Assembly: GCF_030036535.1 (NCBI RefSeq)
Contig: NZ_CP080387.1
Coordinates: 2,794,501 to 2,858,500, forward strand
Direction of reading: 5' to 3'
Origin: Agrobacterium cucumeris
GTDB lineage: Bacteria; Pseudomonadota; Alphaproteobacteria; Rhizobiales; Rhizobiaceae
Length of the DNA: 64,000 bases
A program made the translations under genes and the position numbers. Below are positions 28,764 to 37,816 of this stretch, one piece after another. The notes under the pieces were generated by a model. It made no database searches. It was not told the origin of the DNA and saw only the letters and a program-made list of their open reading frames with translations. Position 1 is the stretch's first letter, and each line of letters begins with the position of its first letter.

Positions 28764-28805
28764 GCCGCGGAATCCTGTCGGATTTCGCGGCATTTTTGTT
28801 TTTTT
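28764..28805 (+). terminator. Terminator of the MFS gene
   Basis: A 12-bp stem with one wobble pair (GCCGCGGAATCC with GGATTTCGCGGC, 4-base loop) ends at 28791 and is followed by a T-rich tract. Confidence 0.9.
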
Positions 28806-29136
28806 ATTGCGCGAGGCCGATTTTAATCTTGACTCGGTCCATCATGAAATATTATGTAAGCAATACTGACGTAATTCAGTGTGTCTCATTGCCGGAAATG
28901 CCGGCCACCAGGGAACGCGATGCGAACGACGACGATCATTATTTGCGAAAAAGCGGCCATTGCCGCCACGCCGTTTGCCGGCCGCAAAACGACCGTTCGC
29001 GCCATTAAACGCCGATAGCAGAAAAAGAGGAGCAGCCAGGTCGCCTGCGGCTCCGCCCGCAGAGTGCCGGCTGACGCGCCGGGTTTCGGGAAAAGAGGGT
29101 GATGCCGCGCGAAATGCGCAACGAGAGGAGAGTGCC
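28806..29136 (+). promoter_or_regulatory. Long 5' leader of the glutamate-synthase-like operon
   Basis: This 331-base region precedes the start codon. A possible -35 TTGACT occurs at 28829-28834 with an AT-rich region about 17 bases on. The remainder is GC-rich with hairpins: CTGCGG with CCGCAG, and CCGGC with GCCGG, near 29045-29085. A 32-codon open frame lies at 28920-29018. The frame continuous with the large gene is open here but looks untranslated. I cannot match it to a known riboswitch. Confidence 0.4.
28920..29018 (+). CDS. Possible 32-residue leader peptide upstream of the glutamate-synthase-like gene
   Basis: ATG to TAG encodes a small basic peptide beginning MRTTTIIICEKAAIAA and ending in a KRR-type tail. 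It is preceded by AGGGA about 5 bases before the ATG. It has no recognised family. Its place in a long structured leader would suit a regulatory upstream ORF, but it could be chance in GC-rich DNA. Confidence 0.25.
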   Translation: MRTTTIIICEKAAIAATPFAGRKTTVRAIKRR

Positions 29137-32100
29137 TTGAGTGTGACGGAGCAAAAATTCGGCCTTTATGATGCGGCTTTTGAAAAAAGCAGCTGTGGCG
29201 TCGGTTTCATCACCCGCAAGGATGGCGTGCAGACGCATGATGTGCTGAAGCGCGGCCATGAGGCGCTCTGTGCTGTGCCGCATCGCGGCGGCATGTCGGC
29301 GGAAGGTGTTGGTGATGGCGCGGGCGTGTCACTGGACCTGTCGCTCTCCTTTTTTCGTGAGTTGACGGGACAAGGTTCCCTCAAGGCCGGCCGGTTCGGT
29401 GTCGGCAATTTTTTCCTGCCGCAGAATGAGGCTTTCCACGGTGAGGCCGTCGGTATCATCGGCAGCGCTCTGAAAGAGCAGGGCTTTTCGGTTCTGCTGG
29501 TGCGCGATGTGCCGGTGAATGATGCGGCCATCCGTCCCGCCGCAATCCCCTACCAGTTACCGATCCGCCAATGGGTCTTTTCGGCACCAGCGGAATGCGC
29601 GACGCTTGCTGAGTTCGACTGGCGCATCCACAAGGCGCTGCTGGCCATCGAGGCACTTGCTTACACCGTGCCGGAGCTTGCCGGTTTTTACCCGCTGTCG
29701 CTCAGCGCGCGCACGCAGGTGCTCAAGGGGCGCCTGAACTCCCAGGAGGTCATGCCCTATTTCTGCGATCTGACAGATCCGCGCCATGAAGTGCATACGA
29801 TGTATTTCCACACGCGCTTCTCCACCAATACCGATCCGCATCCCTCCATGGCGCAGCCCTTCCGCCTGATGGCGCATAATGGCGAACTCAACACCGACAA
29901 GAAAAACCGGCTATCGGAAGCGGCCGTGGCGCTGGCGAAGAATGCCAGCATCGTCAGACCCAAGGGCCAGTCGGATAGCTGCCGTCTGGACCAGACATTG
30001 CAGGCGCGGGTGATGGAGGATGGTCTCGACCTCGTCACCGCCGTGGTCTCGATGATGCCGCCTGCCTGGGAAAACGACGACACGCTCTCGCCCGGTGTGA
30101 AGGCGATGCTGGAATATTTCTCGCTCTATGAGGAAAAGAACGACGGCCCGGCCGCGCTGATCTTCGGCGACGGCACGATCATCGGTGCACGCCTCGACCG
30201 CCTTGGCCTGCGCCCGCTGCGCACCGTCGAGACGGAGGACTATCTCTGTGTCATGTCTGAGGCGGGGCAGATTGCGTTCCCGGCGGAAAGTGTCATCCGC
30301 CGTGGCCGCATCGAAGCGGGTGGCATGCTTTATTACGACCACGCCGAGCGTCGCGCCTTTTCAACCGTCGAGGCGCTGGAGCTTCTGGCCTCACAGCGGG
30401 ACTATTCGTCGCTGCTATCTGAAGCGCGCGTAATGCTTGGTGATCTGCCAGAGGTGCCGGCCGACAAGCAGGGTTCGCCGCTTCGCTACAATGGTGATCT
30501 GGAACGGCATCAGCGTTATGTCGCCTATTCGCACAATCAGGAAAGCTTCAAGTTCCTGATGGACCCGATGCTGGCCTCCGGTGCGGAAAAAATCTCGGCC
30601 ATGGGTTATGGCAATGCCATCAATGCGCTTTCCGATCAGGAAGGCGGGGTGGCCAAATATTTCTCACAGCGTTTCGCGCAGGTCACCAATCCGCCGCTCG
30701 ACAGCATTCGTGAGGCCGATGGTATGACGCTGCGTGTGGCGTTGGGCGCAAAGCCGAACAGCGGTGCGGCCAAGGCCCGCCAGATCGTCGTTCGCTCACC
30801 AATCCTCACCCACCTCGATATGCTGCGCATTCGCGAGCAGCCCGAGACACCCGTCCGTCGTTTCGAAATGCTCTATACGCCGGTCTTCGATGCTGCTGAC
30901 GCCAATGAAGCGGCCCTCCGGCAGGCGATCGACGGCCTTTGCGATGAGGTTGCGGCTTTCGCAGCCGAGCAGGGCGGGATTGCCGTCATCACCGACCGGC
31001 ATGTCTCGGCGGGCCGCGCGGCCTTGCCGATGATCATGGTCGTTTCCGCCATCAATCAGCGGCTGATCGAGGAAGGTCTGCGGCTGCGCGTTTCCCTGAT
31101 CGTCGAAAGCGGGCAGTTTTCGTCCTCCCATCATATCGCAGCCGGCCTCGGTTTCGGTGCTTCGGCTGTCTATCCGCTCGGCGTGCAGTTCCGTGCGGAA
31201 GAGAAATTCGGCGCCGAGGCCGACAAGGCGTTCAAGCGCTTCGCCAAGGCGGCGGAAAAGTCGCTGATGAAGACCATGGGCAAAGTCGGCCTTTGCACGG
31301 CGGAAAGCTACATCGGCGGTGAGTTCTTCGAGCCGAATTTCCTCGATACCAACGATCCCGTCCTGAAGCGTTATTTCCCCAATGTGAAGACCCCCGTCGG
31401 CGGCGTCACCTTCGCCGTTATCGCGCAGGCGGTGGCCGACTGGCATCGAAAAGCATTGTCGGTGAAGGGTGAAAACGACATTCCGCTCCTCGGTCTCTTC
31501 AAGGAGCGCGCTGAAGGTGCCGGCCATTCTTATGGCACCACGGCGGTTCGCGGCTTCGTTGATATGACGGAGGAGAAGATCGGTTTCGACAAGGGAACCG
31601 AAAACGAGGAGGCGCTGCGCCTCCTGCCGCTTAACCGGCTGGAGGATGCCTTCGGTCTCAGCGACGCTGCCTATTATCACAACAGCTTCGACCGGCTGAC
31701 CCCGGAGGCCATCGACGCATTCGAGGTGACGCCCGGTTACCGCTCCTTTGCCCGCATGATGGCTGAAGAAAGAGCGCGCCGCCCGGCCGCCCTGCGCGAT
31801 GTTCTGGAACTGCCGGCCGATGTGACCTTTGCCGGTTCGGCCGAAGAATTCCGCCGGGAAATGGGGCGGTTTTCCCGGCAGGGCAATAACAGTTTCATGG
31901 TGCGCGGAATGCGCTGCGAAGAGGCAGGAGACGGCGCGTTCCGGCTACAGCTGATCGGCTCACAGGGTCATGAACTTGCCCGCCTCGCCGCACTCGGCCA
32001 GTCGCTGCTCGACCGTTTTGGTGACGACATCGCCGGCCATTGGCTGGAAGGTGGCGCACTCATGGTTCAGGCAAAGGGTGAGGCCTCCGCCTATCTGTCG

Positions 32101-34641
32101 CTTATCCGCACCGCACCGGAGAGTATTCCGCTTGAGACCGTGCAAAAGGCAAGCGAGATCACCAAGACCCTCGCATCGGGTGCCATGAGCCACGGCGCGC
32201 TGGTTGCTGCTGCGCATGAGGCGGTGGCCCACGGCACCAACATGGTTGGCGGCATGTCCAATTCGGGCGAGGGCGGCGAGCATATCTCCCGTTACGGCAC
32301 CATCCGTGCCTCGCGCATCAAGCAGTTCGCCTCCGGCCGCTTCGGTGTCTGGGCCGGTTATCTTGCCGATCCAATGCTGGAAGAGATCGAGATCAAGATC
32401 GGCCAGGGCGCAAAGCCGGGCGAGGGCGGGCAGCTGCCATCTCCCAAGGTGACGGTTGAGATCGCGGCGGCGCGCGGTGGCACGCCGGGCGTCGAGCTGG
32501 TCTCGCCGCCACCGCATCATGATACCTATTCGATCGAGGACCTGGCGCAGCTCATACACGACGCCAAGGCGGCGCGCGTGCGTGTCATCGTCAAGCTCGT
32601 ATCGTCGGAAGGCATCGGCACGATTGCGGTCGGCGTCGCCAAGGCGGGTGCGGATGTCATCAACGTTGCCGGCAATACCGGCGGCACTGGTGCGGCGGCC
32701 GTCACCAGCCTGAAATATACCGGCCGTGCGGCGGAAATCGGCATAGCCGAGGTGCATCAGGCGCTCTGCGCCACCGGCCTGCGTACCAAGGTGCTGCTGC
32801 GTTGTTCCGGCGCGCACCAGACGGCGAGCGACGTGGTGAAATCAGCCCTTCTTGGCGGCGACAGCTTCGAATTCGGCACCACGGCGCTGATGATGCTGAA
32901 ATGCGTCATGGCGAAGAACTGCAACATCAAGTGCCCGGCCGGTCTCACCACCAATCAGGAAGCCTTCAACGGCGATCCGAGGGCGCTGGCGCAATATCTC
33001 ATGAACATCGCCCATGAAACGCGCGAGATTTTGGCCGGGCTTGGGGTTGCCTCGCTGCGGGAAGCCCGTGGTCGTTCCGACCTTCTTCACCTCCTCGATC
33101 ATCCGGCAAGCGTCGGCCAGCTTGACCTCCGGGCAATGCTTGCCGTGGTCGAAGAGGTGAAGATCGACAGCCCGGTCTATATGGAAAAAGACTTCGCACT
33201 CGACGATGCCTTCATCGATCTCGTGCGTTCAGCGCTGGTCGACAGCAAGCGCGAGAACATCGAGCTTGGCGGCAATCGCTTCCTCAACAATTGCAACAAG
33301 AGCGTCGGCGGCCAGCTCGCCGTCGATATCGAACGCATGTTGAACCACGAACTTTCCGATGAGCAGCTGGACGCGCTTCCGGCCGTCAAGCGGGATGGCC
33401 GTGGCCGCCGTTTTCTGGAAGCGGGTTCGGTGCGCATCGATACGTCAGGTTCGGCCGGTCAGTCCTTCGGCGCTTTCTGCAATGACGGCATGGTCATGGT
33501 GCATACCGGCACCTGCAATGACGGTGTCGGCAAAAGCGCCTGCGGCGGTACCATCGTCGTGCGCTCCCCCGGCGGCGGTTCGCAAGAGGCGGGCGGCAAT
33601 GTGCTGGTCGGCAATTTCGCGCTGTTCGGCGCCACCGGCGGCCGCACCTTCGTGGAAGGACAGGCGGGCGACCGTTTCGCGGTGCGTAATTCTGGCGCCA
33701 CCGCGGTGGTCGAAGGCGTTGGCGATTTCGCCTGCGAGTATATGACCAACGGCGCGGTTCTCAACCTTGGCAGTTTCGGCAAGGGTTTTGGCAACGGCAT
33801 GAGCGGCGGCTTCGTCTATCAGTATGATCCCTATGGCGATCTGCCGAAGAAGGTCAGCCACGACTCCATCCTGCTCGGCTCGATCACCGGTGAGGATGAA
33901 CAGGCAGCGATCCACAATCAGGCAGTCCACCAGCTTCTGAGTCTTCATGTCGCAGAAACCGGCTCGGCCAAGGCGGCATGGCTTCTGGAAAACTGGGAGA
34001 GTGAGCAGCATAATTTCGTCTATGGCATGCCGCGCGCCCTGCTGCTTTATCAGGACAGCGATGAGATCCTCAAAGCCAAGCCCCGCAAGGAGCTGCTGGA
34101 GGAGCTGGCGTCGGCACTTGCCGCCCATCAGCTGCGCAAGTTCAAGCTCGCTTATCGGGACCGTAAGGCTGTCTTGAACGGAACGGTGCCGGGTTATGGC
34201 GAGACGGATACGGAAGACATGTATGCGCTTCTCAATAACTACACCGTGTTGAGCATGGCGCAGGCCATCGCCCTGCAACGGTTGCCGATGGCATCCGGCC
34301 CTTCTGATCCCGCCATCGAAAAGGCTGTGCGTAATCTCATCCTCACGGAAGATTACGCGCTGATGCAGCGCCTGCTGAAATATGCCCGTGAAGCACTTTC
34401 CGACCATAGCGACGAACAGCTCGCGGTGATGATCGCGGCCAAGCGGCTAGACGATTACAAGCAGGCGCTGGCGCGCCGGAACATCTGGTCGGTGGACAGC
34501 CCCGGTACCTATGGCTGGATCATTCAGCAGAACCGGAAAAACATCGAGAAGATCGGCCGCCTGCCGGGCTTCGAGGAGCTTTTCGCCGCTCGCGCCATCC
34601 CGGACCTTGCCACCGCATCCAGCCAGAACAGGGCAGCATGA
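29137..34641 (+). CDS. gltB: Enlarged glutamate synthase-like large subunit (GltB family)
   Basis: About 1834 residues from a TTG start at 29137, behind GAGGAG with 6-base spacing; typical GltB is about 1500. A short propeptide precedes SSCGVGFI, which would expose the N-terminal amidotransferase cysteine, with HRGGMSAEGVGDGAG following. The FMN domain has NMVGGMSNSGEGGEHISRYG and GEGGQLPSPKVTVEIA. Cysteines in CVMAKNCNIKC (about residue 1255) fit the 3Fe-4S cluster. The GXGXG beta-helix follows near residue 1460. Extra material is an insert of about 100 residues before the FMN domain and a C-terminal tail of about 150 residues. No GltD follows; a diflavin reductase overlaps by 4 bases. Expected chemistry is glutamine plus 2-oxoglutarate to two glutamates, but a related amidotransfer reaction is possible. 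Confidence 0.85.
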   Translation: MSVTEQKFGLYDAAFEKSSCGVGFITRKDGVQTHDVLKRGHEALCAVPHRGGMSAEGVGDGAGVSLDLSLSFFRELTGQGSLKAGRFGVGNFFLPQNEAFHGEAVGIIGSALKEQGFSVLLVRDVPVNDAAIRPAAIPYQLPIRQWVFSAPAECATLAEFDWRIHKALLAIEALAYTVPELAGFYPLSLSARTQVLKGRLNSQEVMPYFCDLTDPRHEVHTMYFHTRFSTNTDPHPSMAQPFRLMAHNGELNTDKKNRLSEAAVALAKNASIVRPKGQSDSCRLDQTLQARVMEDGLDLVTAVVSMMPPAWENDDTLSPGVKAMLEYFSLYEEKNDGPAALIFGDGTIIGARLDRLGLRPLRTVETEDYLCVMSEAGQIAFPAESVIRRGRIEAGGMLYYDHAERRAFSTVEALELLASQRDYSSLLSEARVMLGDLPEVPADKQGSPLRYNGDLERHQRYVAYSHNQESFKFLMDPMLASGAEKISAMGYGNAINALSDQEGGVAKYFSQRFAQVTNPPLDSIREADGMTLRVALGAKPNSGAAKARQIVVRSPILTHLDMLRIREQPETPVRRFEMLYTPVFDAADANEAALRQAIDGLCDEVAAFAAEQGGIAVITDRHVSAGRAALPMIMVVSAINQRLIEEGLRLRVSLIVESGQFSSSHHIAAGLGFGASAVYPLGVQFRAEEKFGAEADKAFKRFAKAAEKSLMKTMGKVGLCTAESYIGGEFFEPNFLDTNDPVLKRYFPNVKTPVGGVTFAVIAQAVADWHRKALSVKGENDIPLLGLFKERAEGAGHSYGTTAVRGFVDMTEEKIGFDKGTENEEALRLLPLNRLEDAFGLSDAAYYHNSFDRLTPEAIDAFEVTPGYRSFARMMAEERARRPAALRDVLELPADVTFAGSAEEFRREMGRFSRQGNNSFMVRGMRCEEAGDGAFRLQLIGSQGHELARLAALGQSLLDRFGDDIAGHWLEGGALMVQAKGEASAYLSLIRTAPESIPLETVQKASEITKTLASGAMSHGALVAAAHEAVAHGTNMVGGMSNSGEGGEHISRYGTIRASRIKQFASGRFGVWAGYLADPMLEEIEIKIGQGAKPGEGGQLPSPKVTVEIAAARGGTPGVELVSPPPHHDTYSIEDLAQLIHDAKAARVRVIVKLVSSEGIGTIAVGVAKAGADVINVAGNTGGTGAAAVTSLKYTGRAAEIGIAEVHQALCATGLRTKVLLRCSGAHQTASDVVKSALLGGDSFEFGTTALMMLKCVMAKNCNIKCPAGLTTNQEAFNGDPRALAQYLMNIAHETREILAGLGVASLREARGRSDLLHLLDHPASVGQLDLRAMLAVVEEVKIDSPVYMEKDFALDDAFIDLVRSALVDSKRENIELGGNRFLNNCNKSVGGQLAVDIERMLNHELSDEQLDALPAVKRDGRGRRFLEAGSVRIDTSGSAGQSFGAFCNDGMVMVHTGTCNDGVGKSACGGTIVVRSPGGGSQEAGGNVLVGNFALFGATGGRTFVEGQAGDRFAVRNSGATAVVEGVGDFACEYMTNGAVLNLGSFGKGFGNGMSGGFVYQYDPYGDLPKKVSHDSILLGSITGEDEQAAIHNQAVHQLLSLHVAETGSAKAAWLLENWESEQHNFVYGMPRALLLYQDSDEILKAKPRKELLEELASALAAHQLRKFKLAYRDRKAVLNGTVPGYGETDTEDMYALLNNYTVLSMAQAIALQRLPMASGPSDPAIEKAVRNLILTEDYALMQRLLKYAREALSDHSDEQLAVMIAAKRLDDYKQALARRNIWSVDSPGTYGWIIQQNRKNIEKIGRLPGFEELFAARAIPDLATASSQNRAA

Positions 34642-36404
34642 TGAAGATACCTTACATTCCACAGGATGCGCCGTTTAATGGCGACCAGCGCGCCTGGCTC
34701 GCCGGTTTTCTGGCCGGGCTCCACTCACGCACCGCCATCGGCCTCGAGACATCGGTGGCCTCTGCTGCCCCCAAGGCGACGGCCAGCCTGCTGAACATCC
34801 TTGTCGGCACCCAGACCGGCAACGCCGAGGCATTGGCGATGGATATCGCCGCCGCTGCCCGCACGCAGGGCATGCAGCCGGTTGTGACGGCGCTGGACGA
34901 CGTTTCCATGGACAGTCTCGGCTCCATGAAGCGTGTCATCGTTGTCACCTCGACCTACGGTGAAGGCGAGATGCCTGACAATGCCCAGCTGTTCTGGGAG
35001 GCGCTTGCCGCCGATGGCGCGCCACGACTGGATGAGATGAGTTTCGCCGTTCTTGCACTCGGCGATACCGGTTATGACGGCTTCTGCCAGGCGGGCAAGC
35101 TTATCGATACGCGTTTCGAACAGCTCGGCGGCAGGCGCATGAAGACGCGTATCGACTGCGATATCGATTTCGAGGATGCGGCTGCCGCCTGGATCGGCGA
35201 GACGCTGACGCTTGCCCTCGCCATCGGTGGTGACAATGCCGCCGCGATCACACCTGTGGTCGCCGAGCCGCCCGCGCGGGCAAAACAGGGCTGGGGTCGC
35301 AAGAACCCTTATTCGTCACGGGTGAGCGTCAATCGCCTTCTTTCCGGCCCGGCCTCGTCCAAGGAGATTCGTCATTACGAATTTGATCTTGGGGCAAGCG
35401 GCCTTGAATATGAGGCCGGGGACGCCCTTGGTGTCGTCCCCCTCAACGACCCGAAACTGGTCGCCGCTCTGCTCGAATGCTTTGGAGCGAGTGCGGATGG
35501 CGAGGTCACCGGCCTCGACCGACCGATCGGTGATGCGCTTCTGAACATGTTCGAGATATCGACGCCTTCGCGTGAGCTGGTGGCTGAAATTGGCAAGCGC
35601 GCAGGACATGAGGAGTTGAGCCATATCCTTGCCAATGGGGACAGGGAGCAGCTGGCCGCCTTTCTCTGGAGCAAGGATATTCTCGATCTGCTCAATCTCG
35701 GCGGAAAGCCCGTATTCGATCTTGCCGAATTCGTGACCTTCCTGAAGCCGCTGCAGCATCGCGCTTATTCCATCTCCTCCAGCCCGCTGGTTGCGGAAAA
35801 CAGCGTGCATCTGACGATCGCCAGCGTGCGTTATCGTGCCGATGGCCGCGAGCGTGGCGGCGTATGCTCCACCTATCTGGCGGACCGGGTTGAGGCCGAC
35901 CAGAATGCCGGGATTTTCGTGTCGCCCAACAAGGCATTCCGCGTGCCGCGGGATAACGGCGCGCCTGTCATCATGGTCGGACCGGGCACCGGCATCGCGC
36001 CTTTCCGGGCCTTTCTGCAGGAGCGGCAGGCGAGGGGTGCTGCCGGTAAGAACTGGTTATTCTTTGGTGACCAGCACCGCCAGTCGGACTTCATCTACGA
36101 AAACGAGCTTGGCGACATGAGCCGTGATGGCGTGCTGACCCGACTCGACCTTGCCTTCTCGCGGGATCAGGCGGAGAAGATCTATGTCCAGACCCGCATG
36201 CGCCAGAACGGCAAGGCGCTTTATCAATGGCTTGAAGAGGGCGGATATTTCTACGTCTGCGGTGATGCAACCCGCATGGCCAAGGATGTCGATGACGCCC
36301 TGCATCAGATCGTCGCCGACGAAGCCAGCATTTCTGCTGAAGCGGCAAGCGAGTATGTGAACCGGCTGAAGCGCGAAAAGCGCTATCTGCGCGACGTCTA
36401 TTAG
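34638..36404 (+). CDS. CysJ-like diflavin reductase (sulfite reductase flavoprotein type)
   Basis: A 588-residue NADPH-dependent diflavin reductase. The N-terminal WLAGFLAGLHS and flavodoxin domain (NILVGTQTGNAEALAMDIA, STYGEGEMPDNAQLFWEAL) bind FMN. The FAD domain has HRAYSISSSP and RGGVCSTYLAD, and the NADPH domain has VGPGTGIAPFRAFLQER and FFGDQHRQSDFIYENEL. The C terminus KREKRYLRDVY is typical of CysJ. Translation is coupled to the upstream gene by ATGA overlap. No hemoprotein subunit (CysI) is nearby, so the physiological partner may be the glutamate-synthase-like protein; service to a distant sulfite reductase is the alternative. Confidence 0.88.
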   Translation: MMKIPYIPQDAPFNGDQRAWLAGFLAGLHSRTAIGLETSVASAAPKATASLLNILVGTQTGNAEALAMDIAAAARTQGMQPVVTALDDVSMDSLGSMKRVIVVTSTYGEGEMPDNAQLFWEALAADGAPRLDEMSFAVLALGDTGYDGFCQAGKLIDTRFEQLGGRRMKTRIDCDIDFEDAAAAWIGETLTLALAIGGDNAAAITPVVAEPPARAKQGWGRKNPYSSRVSVNRLLSGPASSKEIRHYEFDLGASGLEYEAGDALGVVPLNDPKLVAALLECFGASADGEVTGLDRPIGDALLNMFEISTPSRELVAEIGKRAGHEELSHILANGDREQLAAFLWSKDILDLLNLGGKPVFDLAEFVTFLKPLQHRAYSISSSPLVAENSVHLTIASVRYRADGRERGGVCSTYLADRVEADQNAGIFVSPNKAFRVPRDNGAPVIMVGPGTGIAPFRAFLQERQARGAAGKNWLFFGDQHRQSDFIYENELGDMSRDGVLTRLDLAFSRDQAEKIYVQTRMRQNGKALYQWLEEGGYFYVCGDATRMAKDVDDALHQIVADEASISAEAASEYVNRLKREKRYLRDVY

Positions 36405-36444
36405 AAACGGATCGTACGGGGTCACCCTTGCTGCGCCTTCTGGC

Positions 36445-37038
36445 TCAGCAATTGGTGCAGGTGACCTCCGCATCGCGCTGCTTGAAGAAGTAATCACGGC
36501 CGATGGTGATCGATCTTACTCCCGATGAAGCGATGTCGGGCATGAACATCAGCAATTCATGTGGAATGGAAAGTTCGACGTGAATGAGAAAGCTGTTTTC
36601 GATGAGCAGGCGGGTTGGAACCGTGACTGCCGATCCCACCGCATATGGTCTCTGATCCTTCTCATCCCAGGACCAGGTTATTTTCGCCTGTTTCTGCTTG
36701 TCGATCGCTATGCCACTGATCTTCAGCTTCAAACCCTTCGTGCTGTAAGGCGCAAAGACAGCCGCCGCAACATTCTGCATGTTTTTGAGATAGGCCTTGT
36801 CGACGGAGCCCGTTTTGGAGATCAGGTCGTTGATCGTCGCTGAAGCGCTGCTTGCCCGCTTATAGGTATTGTAACCGATGGTGAGCTCGAAGGATGTCAC
36901 ATAAAGGGCGAGCAATATCGGGAAGAGAATTGCGAATTCCACAGCGCCCACGCCACGGCGATCCTTTACGAAGCGTGTGACGAGTGTTGTAAAACGAAGT
37001 CTGCCGTTCGCGACGGCGGCTATCAGGCCTGCCATCAT
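36445..37038 (-). CDS. TadE/TadG-like pilus assembly protein, second copy
   Basis: A 197-residue protein with a TadE-type N terminus: RFVKDRRGVGAVEFAILFPILLALYVTSFELTIGYN. It combines a short basic leader, a glutamate after the GA, and one transmembrane helix at about residues 32-52. The rest is extracytoplasmic and ends in CTNC. Such pseudopilins work with Flp/Tad pili. The gene overlaps the preceding tadE-like gene by 4 bases. No tad ATPase, secretin or prepilin peptidase is in the window, so the pair is separated from any main cluster. Confidence 0.83.
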   Translation of the reverse strand: MMAGLIAAVANGRLRFTTLVTRFVKDRRGVGAVEFAILFPILLALYVTSFELTIGYNTYKRASSASATINDLISKTGSVDKAYLKNMQNVAAAVFAPYSTKGLKLKISGIAIDKQKQAKITWSWDEKDQRPYAVGSAVTVPTRLLIENSFLIHVELSIPHELLMFMPDIASSGVRSITIGRDYFFKQRDAEVTCTNC

Positions 37039-37631
37039 GAGCCCCCGCTTGTTGTATATTTCTCGTTCATGAAAGCGTCGGTCGCGACAATAAGGAAATG
37101 CGAGGGCATAGACCCGTCAGCTGGACGTATTTTGGTAAGATATGGACGGATGATATCGGCGATGACACGCCAGCGATAATAGACGCGCAGCATATTGATT
37201 GTTTCCGGTCCGCCCGGCTTGAAGCCGAATTGCGCCGTATCGAGATCGTAATATTCGCCGTAAGCCTTCAGGGGTACCGTGGTCGGAATATCCTTGAAGG
37301 CCGGAAAGGAACGAAGGTCGATATAGAGTTTCTGTTCGGTTTTTATCTCATCCGCAGAGCAGGTGATCATCACCGAGACTTCGTTGCAGAAGTTCTTGCG
37401 AAAATCCTCTTTCGAAATCGAACTGCTGATTTGTCCGGTGCGCAGACGCCGCGCCATGGTTTCCGTGGCATTTACGACAACCTGTTCCGCCATCATGGCG
37501 ATGAAGGTCTCAATGATCGCAAAAACAACGAGGAAATAGGGAATGGCGAGTATCGCGAATTCAATGGCCGCTGTGCCGTCACGCGAAACCCCGAATTTTC
37601 GTAGCAATGGCGTCAGTCTGGCCAGTCGCAT
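37035..37631 (-). CDS. TadE-like pilus assembly protein, first copy
   Basis: A 198-residue protein with LRKFGVSRDGTAAIEFAILAIPYFLVVFAIIETFIAMMAEQ at the N terminus, the TadE signature with one transmembrane helix near residues 22-45. The extracytoplasmic part contains two cysteines (NFCNEVSVMITC) that could form a disulfide. The start ATG at 37631 is the only good one. It forms a two-gene unit with the downstream tadE-like gene. Confidence 0.83.
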   Translation of the reverse strand: MRLARLTPLLRKFGVSRDGTAAIEFAILAIPYFLVVFAIIETFIAMMAEQVVVNATETMARRLRTGQISSSISKEDFRKNFCNEVSVMITCSADEIKTEQKLYIDLRSFPAFKDIPTTVPLKAYGEYYDLDTAQFGFKPGGPETINMLRVYYRWRVIADIIRPYLTKIRPADGSMPSHFLIVATDAFMNEKYTTSGGS

Positions 37632-37768
37632 ATGTGTCGATCTCTAGAATATGCGGCAAGCGCAACCGATGAATTTGTTGCAGACCATAACCAGCTGGTG
37701 TTTAAATTCAGTTACCCCAACGGCTTCTACTTTAGCGATTCACGAAAATGACACAGGCTCCAAATGCA

Positions 37769-37797
37769 AAAAGCCCGGCATATTGCCGGGCTTTTTC
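37769..37797 (-). terminator. Terminator of the fabA-fabB-fabI operon
   Basis: AAAAAGCCCGGCA and TGCCGGGCTTTTT form a near-perfect stem with U tracts possible on both strands. It lies about 20 bases beyond the fabI stop. Confidence 0.9.
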
Positions 37798-37816
37798 GAA
37801 GGGAAGAAACGGGTTA

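Noticed and set aside
28879..29136. N-terminal extension of 86 residues on the GltB-like protein
   Set aside because: The segment is low-complexity and Arg/Pro/Ala-rich without family similarity, and a good ribosome site precedes the TTG at 29137.
34638..36404. Calling the reductase cysJ outright
   Set aside because: Domain order fits CysJ, but the hemoprotein gene is absent and the gene is coupled to a GltB-like gene, so the symbol would assert an unproven function.
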